A stretch of DNA of 64,000 nt from Cryoendolithus antarcticus (Eukaryota; Ascomycota; Dothideomycetes; Cladosporiales; Cladosporiaceae). The notes beneath the pieces were generated by a model that saw nothing but the letters and a program-made list of their open reading frames with translations, was not told where the DNA came from and did no database searches. Positions within the stretch are counted from its first letter, which is position 1. Each line of letters begins with the position of its first letter. Shown here piece by piece: positions 1 through 10,193 of the stretch. The position numbers and the translations under genes are program-made. The stretch spans positions 1,116,001 to 1,180,000 of the forward strand of contig NAJO01000003.1 of assembly GCA_002077065.1 (NCBI GenBank), given 5' to 3'.

Positions 1-16
1 CCGCAGAGACCAGCTC

Positions 17-1468
17 TTACGATGGTCGTCTGATGCCTCCAAACCCGCCCAGCGAACCAAAGGGTGCGCCGAAGTTGCTGCTGGCCTTCTTCCGCAATTT
101 GATACCACCCTGATCGAACTTACGATGAGTGTCAGCTTCCATCTCCTCGTCGTGCGAAGACTGTCGTGGATGTGGTAGGCCAGACTGTGGCGAGAGCGTC
201 GTAGAAGCGAATTTAAAGTTGGCGTTGCTTGCGCCAGACTGATCGTTCGGGTTAGCTGTTGCCGCGGGTGCGGAAGGCTTCTCCATCCTGCTATGCTGCT
301 GTTAGCCCCTGTAATCAGATCGAACCAGCGCTCGTACTCACGAGTCGTTCGGCGCTCTCGAGCTCCTGCTCCCAGATGTCTCCACCGGCGTCGCAGTCCC
401 AGGCGTAGGTTGCGCAAAGATCATGGGCCTGCTCTCCTCTGAGTCTGGCGATTGTGCTATATGCTCCAGTCTACGTCGCAAAGCCTCCTCGGTGAAGTTG
501 TGCTCGCCTGGCTTGTTGGGCAGCTCGGGCATGTTCAGTGGTCCCGTTAATTCCACGTCTTGCTCCTCGTCCCGACTTCTTACCAAGAAGGCATTGATGT
601 GTGTGTTGTTGCGTGTGGGCGTGTCTTCGATGTCATCTCCCAGGGTCTCCTTTGGCGGTGGAGTCGGTGGTCGTGGAGGTGCTTTAAGAGGCGTATGGCC
701 TGCGAGCACGCGGTGCTCGGAGGGGATGGGGGAGAGTTTGTCGATCGAGGATCTTGGGGAGCCTGGAATTTCCTCTACAATGAGCGACCCATTCTCGCTG
801 AACGCTACCACTGAGTTGTGTCGTAATCGCTCATTGCTGGGTGCCGCAATGCGAGGGATGTCAATCGAATCAGGCGCTCCACGTCGACGCTTGGAGAAGG
901 GCTCGCAGTTCTCGTCCTCCGCAATCGTCGGCAGGCCTTGCCCAATGTTCAGGCTACGCGATTGTGGCGGGACAATATCTGTGCCGCTGGTGGGTGAAAG
1001 TATTGGGGACTTTGCTGGGCTGCTTGGTTGTTAGCCATATCCGCGTCACTCTGACTGTAGGATGGCCGACCTGTGACCGTTATTCACACTCAGCAAGCGC
1101 TCCAAGCTAGAGATGCGCTGCTGCATGCTTTCCCTCTCGCACAGCCATGCCTCCCGCTCAGCAGCAAAAGCTAGGTGAAGCTGATGCAATGCCCGAGCCT
1201 GCTTGTCCACTACCGTCTGGAGAGAGGGGCTTGGAGTGAACGACTTCCCGAAGCTACCCATGTTGAAAGTTCGGTTGGAAAAGCCAATGTCGTCCTCGAG
1301 GTTATTGTTCAGGGCCGTGGAAGGGGCGAGAGAATCATTTGGCGTCTTCTCGAATGCCAATGGCGGTGACTTTGGCTGCGATCGTTCTGGTAGCGCCGAT
1401 GGGGAGAGGACAGGCGGTGAAGTGAGCGACGCCGACTTCGATTGAATACCAGTCTCCGTCTCTGCCAT
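17..1468 (-). CDS. Uncharacterised fungal low-complexity protein with short coiled coil
   Basis: I do not recognise the family. Three exons join in frame to about 448 aa: 1468-1071, 1019-342 and 287-17. Intron 288-341 has a GTGAGT donor, a GCTAAC branch site and a CAG acceptor. Intron 1020-1070 has a weaker GTCGGC donor but also a GCTAAC branch. The N-terminal third is Ser/Pro rich. It is followed by a Glu/Arg/Leu helix that looks like a coiled coil (around residues 95-130), then an acidic and proline-rich middle. The C-terminus is Gly/Phe rich and ends in RRPS. The open frame upstream of the ATG at 1468 offers only a TTG, so the ATG was chosen. A nuclear or scaffold role is possible, but nothing in the sequence proves it. 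Confidence 0.72.
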
Positions 1469-2281
1469 GTTTGCGCGCAATATGTTCTCCGGGCAATGCA
1501 GTCAAGGTCCGAGTCTCAAAGGGTCACGGTGCAGGAACGCACGTGTCAAGCGTAGATGAGAGATATATTGCTTGCGTTCAGCCGCCTCGGCAGGAACAAG
1601 TCAAACTCAAGTATGGTGTGCACAAATTCAGTCCAGCATCTACTGCAAGCGAAAGGAGACACGACGTACTCCGACCATCATCAAGGAATCCCACATCCTG
1701 CAGCAGGCGAACGATGAGACAGCCAACCCTGACGACACATGCCTTTCGCCGGCCGTGATGCGGCCGTGAGCCCGTTAGCAAGGGGTAGCCTGTCTGCATA
1801 CTGTAGCGCTCCGGTCCGCCGTGCCTGACGATCGCGGGCTTCGATAGGGCAGAAGAAAACGCGGGATGGCTGAAACTCGGTGAGACGGCGAAAACGTGGC
1901 GGTACTTTGTATTCTCGTGCTGGCACATGCGAGGCGAGGCGAGGCGGTGGGGAGTATCAAGGTCGGCCTGCTGGACGGGCGGGTACTGACGGTCGCTGTC
2001 GCCTCGCTGATCTGAGCTGCTCTCGTGCGATTACTGTGCGGTGATGAGTCGCATCATTCACGGCGGGGGATCGGTGAGATTGTGGACTATGCGGACACTG
2101 GGGTGCATGGCAGGTGCAACTACCGTGAAGCAGTGGGAATATCTCTCATTGTCACGTAAGACTTGTTTTTTCGATGACAGCACCGCAGAACAAATGATTT
2201 GCATGTACGCAAATTGGACCACGGAAGAGGGTCGCGAAGAGGGTCGCTTGCAAGTACCAGTTTGTCCTAGAGGAGACAGAA
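1469..2281. other. Intergenic, 813 bp
   Basis: This is the upstream region of the coiled-coil gene and the 3' flank of the dehydrogenase. Short ORFs overlap each other in several frames and lack recognisable motifs. A small GCGAGG direct repeat lies near 1927-1945. No RNA gene was seen. Confidence 0.5.
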
Positions 2282-3331
2282 CTACTTTTGATTCCTCGAA
2301 ACCCCAGTAATCGCGCCCAGTGGCCCATCCTTCTCCGTTGCTGCTCTCAATCTCAGCGCCCCATCTCCATGCTCCAGATCGTCTTCCAGGTCGAAGTTCC
2401 TCGACCCTTCTCCTCCCTCGCCGCCAGCACACGCGCATATCGCTCTCCCTATTTCCGTTGTCAGCACTGCCATCCACCGAACAGCTCATCCCCCGCCCCA
2501 ACTCACCATCCACCCTCTCGTCCCCCACAGCCCTCAGCACAGCCGCGACGACATCCCCCACCACGCCCACCTTGATACCCCCAGCTTCCAATTTATCGCA
2601 AATGTCTCCCGTCATCGGTGTCCTTATGTAAGTCGGCGCAATAAGATTAACCTGACACCCACCCATCTCCCTCGAACCCCCATTCACCCTAAGCGTCTTC
2701 CACAGCCCACGCACACCGAACTTCGACGCGCAGTAATCGGCTGCCATGGGCAGGCCCGTGTAGCCCGCTAGGCTGGCGATAAGGCACAACTGCGGGGCCG
2801 GAGAAGCAGCGAGATGCCAGAAGTAATGCAACGCCAGGGACGTGGTGAAGTAGACGCCCTTCAAATTGACATCTAGAACGCGAAGATTCGGCTCCACGGG
2901 GCTGTCAATGTGGTGCACTTTCTCGAGCTCGGCTTTGAGACTCGTTGCGCCTAAACCGGCGGACGGGATCACGAGGTTAAGTCGTCCATCTCCCCAAGCG
3001 ACGGTGTCCTTGAACACTTGCGCTTGCTGGCTCCAGTCCGTGACATCGCACTTGAAGAACTTGGCTTTCTGGCCTTGGGCTGTGAGCTCTTTGGCTAGAG
3101 CTTCGCCGAGTGAGGCGTTGAAGTCTACGATCGCAACCAGAGCGCCGTGGGAGGCGAGGGCGCGGGCGACGCCTTCGCCTATGCCGGAAGCGCCGCCTGG
3201 GCGGGTCAGTCAAGCTGCATGGCATGAGGCGCATGGGGAATGTGCAGACCGGTAATCAGTGCGACACGGTTCTTGAAGACAGCATGGTCGATTGGTCGGC
3301 TAAAGTCAATGGGGGGGGAGAGATTATCCAT
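2282..3331 (-). CDS. Short-chain dehydrogenase/reductase (SDR)
   Basis: Classical SDR oxidoreductase using NAD(P)(H). Three exons (3331-3250, 3196-2507, 2448-2282) give 312 aa. The first intron (3197-3249) falls inside the cofactor loop, and splicing it restores TGGASGIG at residues 27-34. A VDF segment follows the second strand, where an Asp usually favours NAD(H). The active-site YxxxK is Y182/K186 (YCASK), preceded by an IAS serine segment. The second intron (2449-2506; GTGAGT donor, TGAC branch, ATAG acceptor) is needed to recover the FDLEDD-type C-terminus typical of fungal 15-hydroxyprostaglandin-dehydrogenase-like SDRs. Without it the frame runs into a non-SDR tail. The substrate cannot be told from sequence, and the neighbours give no pathway. 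Confidence 0.88.
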
Positions 3332-4027
3332 GGTGGCAGGTAAGATAGGAAGGGAGCAATATGCTCTGGGCTGCTCGCCTCGTCGGTGTAAATACAGAGT
3401 TGACAGACCTAACTGACTCTCACCTTAAAAACAGAAGCGGTGAAACAAGATCCTGACAATAGGCGAGCTCGACATAGCCACGGCAAAGGAGCTTGAAGTG
3501 GCACCAAATCCTAGGCACTTTGCAGGCGGGTAGCCGAGGACTACAGCCATTTCAAGCGCGCATTCGCACTTAGACGGCGAGATCCTGCCGTGTCCATAAG
3601 TCATACGACCAGACGAACTGAGTGAGAAGAGGAGACTTTAGGCCTGGTCTGAGGAGTTGCGACACAAGTTCTCCCCTCAGCTTGGCGGCGAAGTGCTGGA
3701 GGAAGCTACGGCCGAACACTTCTGGATTGCGATTGGCTAGGTAATCATGCAGGTGTGAGTGTACAATAAAAGTACCCATCTCTCGACTCGCGGTGCCTTG
3801 CGCAGACGACATCTTGGTATCATCACGCGTCCGTCCAACAAAACGCCGTTCGCAATGCACTCCCAGATACCCCCTCATCAATCCATACCCACGGCCATAA
3901 TCGCCCCTCCGAATAACCTCCTAATTTCCATCCACTCCACCTCCCTTGGATAATCAATCCCCGGGAATAAACTCACCCACTCGTCCATCGCAGCTTGTAA
4001 TGTTCTTTGATTCACCACCGAGCGTGG
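3332..4027. other. Intergenic, 696 bp, with unassigned open frames
   Basis: This is upstream of the SDR gene and downstream of ATG3. On the minus strand a 49-codon open frame (3881-4027) continues in phase directly after the ATG3 stop. A separate ORF (about 3570-3875) follows in another frame. Neither matches a family I know. Confidence 0.4.
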
Positions 4028-5176
4028 TCACACGCCCATAGTGAAGTCATGCTCGATACCCGGCGTCACACTCGCCATGAACTTCAGGAATACGACCAGA
4101 TACTGATCCACGCGGATAGCCAGCTCGTCTTCCTCGGCGCTCTTATCGGAGAGCATCTCCCACTCTGCGTCCCCGCCTTCTTTGCCGGTCTTTTGAGGCT
4201 CCTTGGCTTTTTGCTTGCCTTTGCCGAGATCTAGGACCGATGTCTGCTCGACTAGCCCCTCCATGCCGCTGGTGGCGGGTGTCTCACCGTCTCGGATCTT
4301 CTTGACGCGGAGTTTCAGGGCAGCGTCTGCGCGGTCTAGCAGGACTTTCATCACTGAGGCGTGGCGACAGGGGTGCACTGAGGCGGTCTTGATGGACGGT
4401 TGGGTGAAGGCGAAGTCTTCCAGTGTGACAGTCTTGTCTTTGTAGTCGCCGACTATGTCTTCCATCATTGAGAGGGGTTGTAGAGGTGTGTTTGTCGCGG
4501 CATCGTAGCCGGAGAGGTAAAGGCGAGGTGTGCGGTAGTAGGGTGTGTATGTGATGTAGAGGGTGTATGTGCGCAGGCTACGAAGTAGTCAGTATCATGT
4601 TGCGCCCATGACATGGCTCAAGTCAACTCACGCATTGTTAGCAGACGACGACGAAGTATCTCTTATGATCGCCTCATCGTCGTCCTCATCCTCCATATCC
4701 GGGATCTCCTCATCCTCTTCCACTCTCTCCCCGACCACTCCAGCCTCGTCAACAGTCCTCACATCCTTCATCCTCAACTCAGCGCTCTTGCTCATCTCAC
4801 CTCCCCTCGCACTCCCCGCTTTCAGCCACCCGTCATCCTCACCACCGGCATCCACCCCACCAGGGCCTTGCAACATATCCCTTACAATCTGGTCATCCTC
4901 TGCTGCACCAGCGAAGTCATCGTTCTTGATCCGCCTTCGACAGGGCACACCGCGGGTGACGAGGTATTGCTTGCCGGCGGGGAAGTAGGGGACGCGTTTC
5001 TCTGGGGTTGCGGCATCGGCCCAGCTCCAGGAGGGGAACTTGTAAACCAGAAAGTCGCCTGCGAGGACGAACTCTTCGGGAGTGATCTGGCCTGACTGGC
5101 GAAAGCTGGAGGTGTGGGAGAGAGGGGCGAAGCGGTCGCGGAGGGGGTCGATGAAGGTGTGGATGAGGTTCTGCAT
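4028..5176 (-). CDS. ATG3: Atg3, E2-like enzyme of Atg8 lipidation
   Basis: Atg3 is the ubiquitin-E2-like enzyme that takes Atg8 from Atg7 and transfers it to phosphatidylethanolamine on autophagic membranes. Two exons (5176-4632 and 4577-4028) give 364 aa. The 54-bp intron has a GTGAGT donor and a TAG acceptor, and the join restores the conserved LRTYTLYI...RLYLSGYD region. The N-terminus (MQNLIHTF...) is the membrane-sensing amphipathic helix. An acidic, Asp/Glu-rich flexible region lies near residues 140-185. The catalytic Cys is C252 in a [14 protein letters not shown] context. The protein ends with the canonical HDFTMGV. A Gly/Lys-rich insertion lies between the Cys helix and the C-terminal strand, as in other fungi. 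Its start lies 709 bp from the divergent dioxygenase gene. Confidence 0.97.
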
Positions 5177-5885
5177 CGTTGCTATTCGTCGATGGCCGAT
5201 CAGGTAGGTTGTACGTTGCGTGGGAGGAAAGAGAAGGTGCCTTAATGGGACGACCTTCCAAGAGATGACAAGGCTGATCTGGATTGCTGCCTTGTTGTCT
5301 TGACCGGTATAGGTGAGGCGTTTGTGTGTTAGTCAGTGGCATGTGAGCTCATTGCATGTGACAAGACCCCGCAGCTGCGGACAGACTTCAATGCAGCGGT
5401 GACAACGTGAGATCAGGCCTCTCTTTAGTCCGTATCCTTTGCTCTCTACTTGTCACCGGACTTCGTCGCGAGACCTTCGTCGAAGTGGAAAGGACAGAGC
5501 ATGGCATGTCGATGGAATGGAACCGCATTTAGCAGAGTGCGCGTGATTGTCGATGAGCAGTCGTTGGTATCAAAGGAGAGTCTCAATTTTCCGACACTAG
5601 CTGAGTACCACTTGAAAAGATTATCCCTTCTCCTCCTCTCCTGCCACATTCGCCTCTCCAAAAGCCCGAAAGCTGCTGTGCTACTACAAGCGCATCTGAA
5701 ACATTAGAGATTACCCTAGCCTCCGTGGGAAGAGCAGGTCTGTCAAGTGTGCTTCCTCTGACCCATCTCACAAACACCGCAGTCTAGTGCTTCGCGGCCA
5801 CGGGTGAGCTGAACAAAGCATTACCGACCTTGCAGACTTCTGGAGAAGGGTGGGGATTTTGGGGCGTCTGTCGCGGCTCAGGACA
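5177..5885. promoter_or_regulatory. Divergent intergenic region ATG3 / dioxygenase
   Basis: This 709-bp stretch separates the start codons of ATG3 (minus) and the dioxygenase (plus), so it must hold both promoters. No specific factor site was assigned with confidence. Confidence 0.45.
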
Positions 5886-7241
5886 ATGAGATCGTTCAAC
5901 GATACCGAAGACATAGATGGGCGTTCAGCGAATGCAAAGGACCAGTCGCCCGAGTCCATCCCGATTCTCGACTTGTCCTGGGCAGATGACCCCACTAAGA
6001 AGCCTGAATTGTTGACTCAACTGCGGGCAGCACTATTCGACGTAGGCTTCCTGTACATCTCGAATCATGGCGTCACGCCAGCTATAGTATCTGAGCTAGC
6101 CGACCGCTTGCCCAGCCTCTTTGGTCTACCCTCAGAGGAGAAAGCTCGCCTGAGCAAGCTGAATAGTCCACATTTCCTAGGGTACTCTGGCTTCGCTGAG
6201 GAGACGACTCTAGGCAAACAGGACCAACGAGAGCAATTTGACTTTGCCACTGAGCTGCCGGTGGTCTGGCGAGAAATTGGTGACTCGGAGAACGCTCAGT
6301 TGCGGAATGCTCAGTCGAGGCACGCTCGGTCAGAGCACGCTCAGTCAGGGAACGCTCATTCAGAGAAAGCTCAGTCAGATCATTCTCAGTCAGGGAACGC
6401 TGAGTTACAGAACACTCAGTCGAGGAACGATCAGGCTCGCGACTTCACCCAGCTCTACTGGCGTCTACGAGGTCCAAATCAGTGGCCACAAAAGCATTCG
6501 CTACGCGGCTTCCGCGCAGCACTCGAAGACTATCATGATGCATTGGCACAGCTGTCTCATAGATTCGTGCACCTTATAGAGGAGGCTTTCGAGATACCTG
6601 TCGGAACGTATGACCATCTATTCGGTAAAGAGACGAGACACGATTCTCCACAAGGCGGACGATCGCCTATATTTGATGGAGACGACGGCGGCTTATCGTG
6701 TTTACCTCCACAACATCGTTTGAAGCTCCTTCGGTACCCGCCATCTTCAGACTCGGCAGCCCAAGGCGTAGGTGCACACAAGGACTCTTCCGGTTGGCTT
6801 ACCTTCCTCTACCAGCATGGTACGGGACCTGGTCTCGAAACACTGTCCTCCACCGGCGCCTGGCTGTCAGCACCTCCGATCCCAGGCACGTTCGTGGTCA
6901 ACTTCGGTAACGCGTTCGAGGCCGCGACGGAGGGTGCTGTCAAGGCTACCGTGCATCGCGTCGTCAGCCCTGGTCCTGGTGACGATGTGCGATACTCGAT
7001 ACCTTTCTTCATGGGTCTGCCGCTTGATGTGACAGTAAGTGAGATCCGGGCGATCATCCCCGAGAAGGTGCGGCGGATGCGGAAAGACGCAGACTCACGG
7101 GCGAAGACCGAGATCTCGACTTTCCTGGACCCGAGATGGGATAGCCTAGGTGAAAGCCAGCTAAGAAAATGGATCAGAAGCCATCACGACGTCGGACTGA
7201 AGTGGTACGGACAAAATGTCGTTGACTACTACACTTTCTAA
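5886..7241 (+). CDS. 2-oxoglutarate/Fe(II)-dependent dioxygenase, isopenicillin-N-synthase-like
   Basis: Non-haem iron oxygenase of the IPNS/DIOX type, which oxidises small molecules with O2 and usually 2-oxoglutarate. It is a single exon of 451 aa; the first ATG in frame is at 5886 (the frame upstream offers only GTG). The N-terminal DIOX_N part begins IPILDLSWAD and contains FLYISNHGV. Iron ligands are visible as H298 and D300 (HKD) and H357 (TVHRVV). The co-substrate RxS is R369-S371 (RYS). The length is above the usual 320-380 aa because residues 135-184 are ten pentapeptide repeats inserted before the LYWRLRGPNQWP segment. Similar enzymes act in secondary metabolism or thymine/flavonoid oxidation. 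The substrate here is unknown, and no biosynthetic genes are adjacent. Confidence 0.9.
   Translation: MRSFNDTEDIDGRSANAKDQSPESIPILDLSWADDPTKKPELLTQLRAALFDVGFLYISNHGVTPAIVSELADRLPSLFGLPSEEKARLSKLNSPHFLGYSGFAEETTLGKQDQREQFDFATELPVVWREIGDSENAQLRNAQSRHARSEHAQSGNAHSEKAQSDHSQSGNAELQNTQSRNDQARDFTQLYWRLRGPNQWPQKHSLRGFRAALEDYHDALAQLSHRFVHLIEEAFEIPVGTYDHLFGKETRHDSPQGGRSPIFDGDDGGLSCLPPQHRLKLLRYPPSSDSAAQGVGAHKDSSGWLTFLYQHGTGPGLETLSSTGAWLSAPPIPGTFVVNFGNAFEAATEGAVKATVHRVVSPGPGDDVRYSIPFFMGLPLDVTVSEIRAIIPEKVRRMRKDADSRAKTEISTFLDPRWDSLGESQLRKWIRSHHDVGLKWYGQNVVDYYTF
6288..6437 (+). repeat. 15-bp coding minisatellite, ten copies
   Basis: Ten tandem, diverged copies of a 15-bp unit (consensus close to GAGAACGCTCAGTCA) lie in frame in the dioxygenase. 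They encode ten five-residue units of the form x-[NH]-A-Q-[SL] at residues 135-184. Copies differ at several bases, so the array is not a recent slippage product. Confidence 0.93.
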
Positions 7242-7485
7242 GCGCCGTGTAACCACTACAAAGACAACGGAACCGGAAATCTCGAGGATTCCACGCTCGT
7301 GACACTGCTCGTATATACTGCACTGCGATAACGCATTGATGTAAGGGCTTTCTGAGCGAATTGATGGAAAGGTGGATATCCTCACCAACAGTGTAGGAAC
7401 GAGTATACTCTCGCGGCGCTGCATATAACAGCTTTCTCCCTCGTGGTGCATTACTGAGCAGTGCGCTTCCTTCGTCGCCCGCATG

Positions 7486-8451
7486 CTACAATACAAGACC
7501 TACCGCCACCATCACCACCAGAATAACCGTGCCACTCACAGCCAATCTCCCACTTCCTGATGTCGTCTGCGTAGCCGGCGTGGGCCCGTTATAAGTCGTC
7601 GTTGCATTACCTCCTGCCGATGTCTTCACGCCCCCGAACGCAATCTTGAACACCCAAGCGTACTGATCCGCGGCCTGCACAGCATCGCTCACAGTGATCT
7701 CAAGACTACCATTTGCCATCAGCTGACTCGGCACAACGGTGCCAGACATGTTGCCACCCACGACCGTGATTTGGTCGCCAGACACGTACGGTACCGGCGA
7801 ATCGAGGACCAGTGTCGCATTCGGTGCGTATAGTGTGGTGATGTAAAATGCATCCGTGTTTTGAGTGAAGCGCACAGCCTGGCCCTCTTCGGGTGTGATG
7901 AACCAATAGGTTGTATTGAAAATCGCCTCGCCGTGGGTTTTGATCCACTTCCCTGCTGCGCGGAGATTGCGCTGCTCGACGTCGATGATCGTGCCATTCG
8001 CCGTGGGTCCAACATCCAGCAAGAAATTTCCGTTCTTCGATACCATGTCGACGAGACTGGTCACGATACCTGCCGGACTGAGATAGGCGTCCTCGGGCGT
8101 GGCGCGGTTGTAGCCGTAGCTGAAAGGGTCCATGCCGAGATTTGACTCCCATTTGCGGACTTGGACTGCATCGTAACGCGCGTATTCGGGAGTGTCGTAG
8201 TCGCCTGGCAGACCGCACCGGTTGTTCATGACGACTTGCTTCCCTTCTTTGGCAGCGTTGTTGAACCATTCGGCTGCCCACATGGCTGTCAAGTTCGGGC
8301 CACCGATATCGTATACATCGAGAGTCACGGTCTGCTGGAAGATCATGGGACATTTGTAGTCGATACTGCTGTTGGTGAGGAGGTACGGGAAAACGATGTC
8401 TCGGTTATAAGGGCAGAGTCGGACTCCGTCAACTACATATACCTCAGACAT
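7486..8451 (-). pseudogene. 5'-truncated GH29 alpha-L-fucosidase
   Basis: The 321-aa open frame matches the C-terminal half of fungal GH29 alpha-L-fucosidases, which release terminal L-fucose from glycans. Visible family segments are DIGGPN (the Asp is the usual nucleophile position), NNRCGLPGDYDTPEY, RKWES, DPFSYGYN and NGNFLLDVGPTANG. The C-terminus ends with a Ser/Gly region and a hydrophobic tail that resembles a GPI-anchor or membrane signal. What is missing is the N-terminal part of the catalytic barrel and the signal peptide, perhaps 250-350 residues. The stop of the next gene lies only 180 bp upstream, so they cannot be encoded there. The ATG at 8451 is therefore probably not a native start. 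The surviving frame is uninterrupted, so a recent truncation or a re-used fragment is possible. Confidence 0.62.
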
Positions 8452-8631
8452 GTCCGTCTTGTGAGCTAGTCCCCGCTGTGCAGCCTGCACATGCACCTAC
8501 AGAATGCATGCTTGGTATTCTTGAAAGCAATCTCATCATGATGATCAGTCATCCCATCCCAAGTGCATCCCACTCGTCCTTTTCGCAAGCAAGCTGCTTT
8601 CAGTAAAACCATTCAAGCCGCCATGAGAGCC

Positions 8632-10193
8632 TTAAACTCTCGCCGGACGCTTGTTCTCCTTCTCTCCATCCGAATCCACATCCCTCACACGCTTGCTTCC
8701 ATCGATATTAGTGCTGCAGCACTTGATGTGAGCCATCAACTGCCTTTCTCTCTCCGCTACCTTGAACATCGTAACGGTCACACGCGTGTTGCACACCGGG
8801 CAGAGCGCATGATAACTGCTCAGATGACCTTTCATACCGTTCTTCGAGAACGACTTGGTGCAATGATCGCACTTGGTTTTGCCAATACCAATGGGACACT
8901 TTGCGACGTGTGACCTCAGCGCTGCTTCGGATTTCAGATCCTTATCGCATCCATCAAAAGTACAAATGAATTTCGGGGCGTCAGGAGCTGGGTGTTTGAG
9001 GCGAATGTGCTCTTCCACGCTTCTAGGTTTGATCATTGCACCGCAGAACTCCACTGGGCATAGCACAAGTTCTTTGTGACTGCGCTTGACGTGATCGGTG
9101 TACTTCGGCTCGTAGAAGAATGACGCTGAGCAATCCTTGTTTGGGCATTTGAAAACCCTTTCTTCTTCGGTAGCGTGATGCGTGCAGTAATGCTGATCGC
9201 GGTGTCCTTGACTGACGAATTTCTGAGGGCACTTGGAGCATGGGAATGGTCGATCCTCGTTCGGATAGTGCCACAGAAGGTGTTTCTCGAGTCCCGAGGG
9301 AGTTGCGGGATCCGTCTTGCATTGGGTACAGGCATGCATGCCGCGATGATCGTTATGATCATGGCGAAGATGGTCGATATAGAGCATGCGTGGGAACAGA
9401 ACAGAGCAGTGGCGACACTCTTCGGACTTGTTGTCGGCCTTCGGAAGACTTTGACGAATCGGATCCTGACGGTTTGAGCCTTCGAAAGCATCATGTTTGA
9501 CGCCGCCAACGTCAATTTGGGATGCCTTAATACCATTGGTGGTCTCTTTGAAGGTGCAGGTATGGGCCAGATCCATGATGACCACGATCAGGTGCTCAAG
9601 ATGCTCGATCAAGGAATCCTCTGACTCTAAAGCCTTGACTTCCGCCATCTTGATGGGGGTAGGAAGTCTTTGCGTCGCTGACTCTCTGACACGAGCATAT
9701 ACGTGGCTCTCGTTGTGCCCCTCTCTGCAACACGTGTTGTGAATATCAACCCTGTTGAAACCATCGTTAGTACGAAAGATAGTGGAACCTCAGACAGAAG
9801 GGATTTGTCAAATGCTTACCTTCGAAACACCTGCTTGGAAGAGCCAGCATAGTATGCCGAGATCTCCTCGCCGGTCTTGGTAGGATGCCGGAAACGCCAA
9901 TGAAGCAGGTACGCAGCAGTCTGCGGGCCATCCGCGAAATCCTTCATAGAAGTCGCAAGGCTCTCGAAGAAGTCAGGAGTCCACGCAGAGGAGTCCTGCT
10001 CAAGGATATGGCGGCCAGTTGCGGTGAAGCATGCCATTGACACATCCGTTAGTGCACCTGGACGCTCGAGCTCAAGTGCAGCGAAGGATGTATAGAATCC
10101 CTTGTGATCGTGGTTGACATAGCCAATGTGCTCCAGCAAGTACTTGTTGGCGTACTCGACCTTCGCACGTAGAATTTCGTCTGGTTTCGACAT
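8632..10193 (-). CDS. Multi-C2H2 zinc-finger protein with unique N-terminal region
   Basis: Two exons (10193-9820 and 9751-8632) join to 497 aa. The intron (9752-9819) has a GTAAGC donor, a TACTAAC branch and a CAG acceptor. The second exon stays open through 38 codons before the internal Met that might be mistaken for a start. Residues 1-125 form a helical region without Cys/His pairs that I do not recognise. From about residue 230 there are six to seven C2H2-type fingers (for example CRHC...HLRHDH, CSKC...HYCTHH, CPNKDC...HVKRSH, CPVEFC...HIRLKH, CDHC...HLSSYH). The tail is basic and acidic (GEKENKRPARV). It is probably a nuclear DNA- or RNA-binding protein. Fingers lie close together, but the linkers are not the standard TGEKP type. 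Confidence 0.88.

Noticed and set aside
2058..2448. C-terminal continuation of the dehydrogenase in the unspliced frame
   Set aside because: Splicing the 58-bp GT-AG intron at 2449-2506 restores the FDLEDD tail expected for the family; the unspliced tail is Arg-rich and unlike any SDR.
8632..9648. Zinc-finger gene starting at the internal Met at 9648
   Set aside because: The frame is open upstream to a canonical acceptor, and a matching donor after 9820 joins it to another exon in phase.
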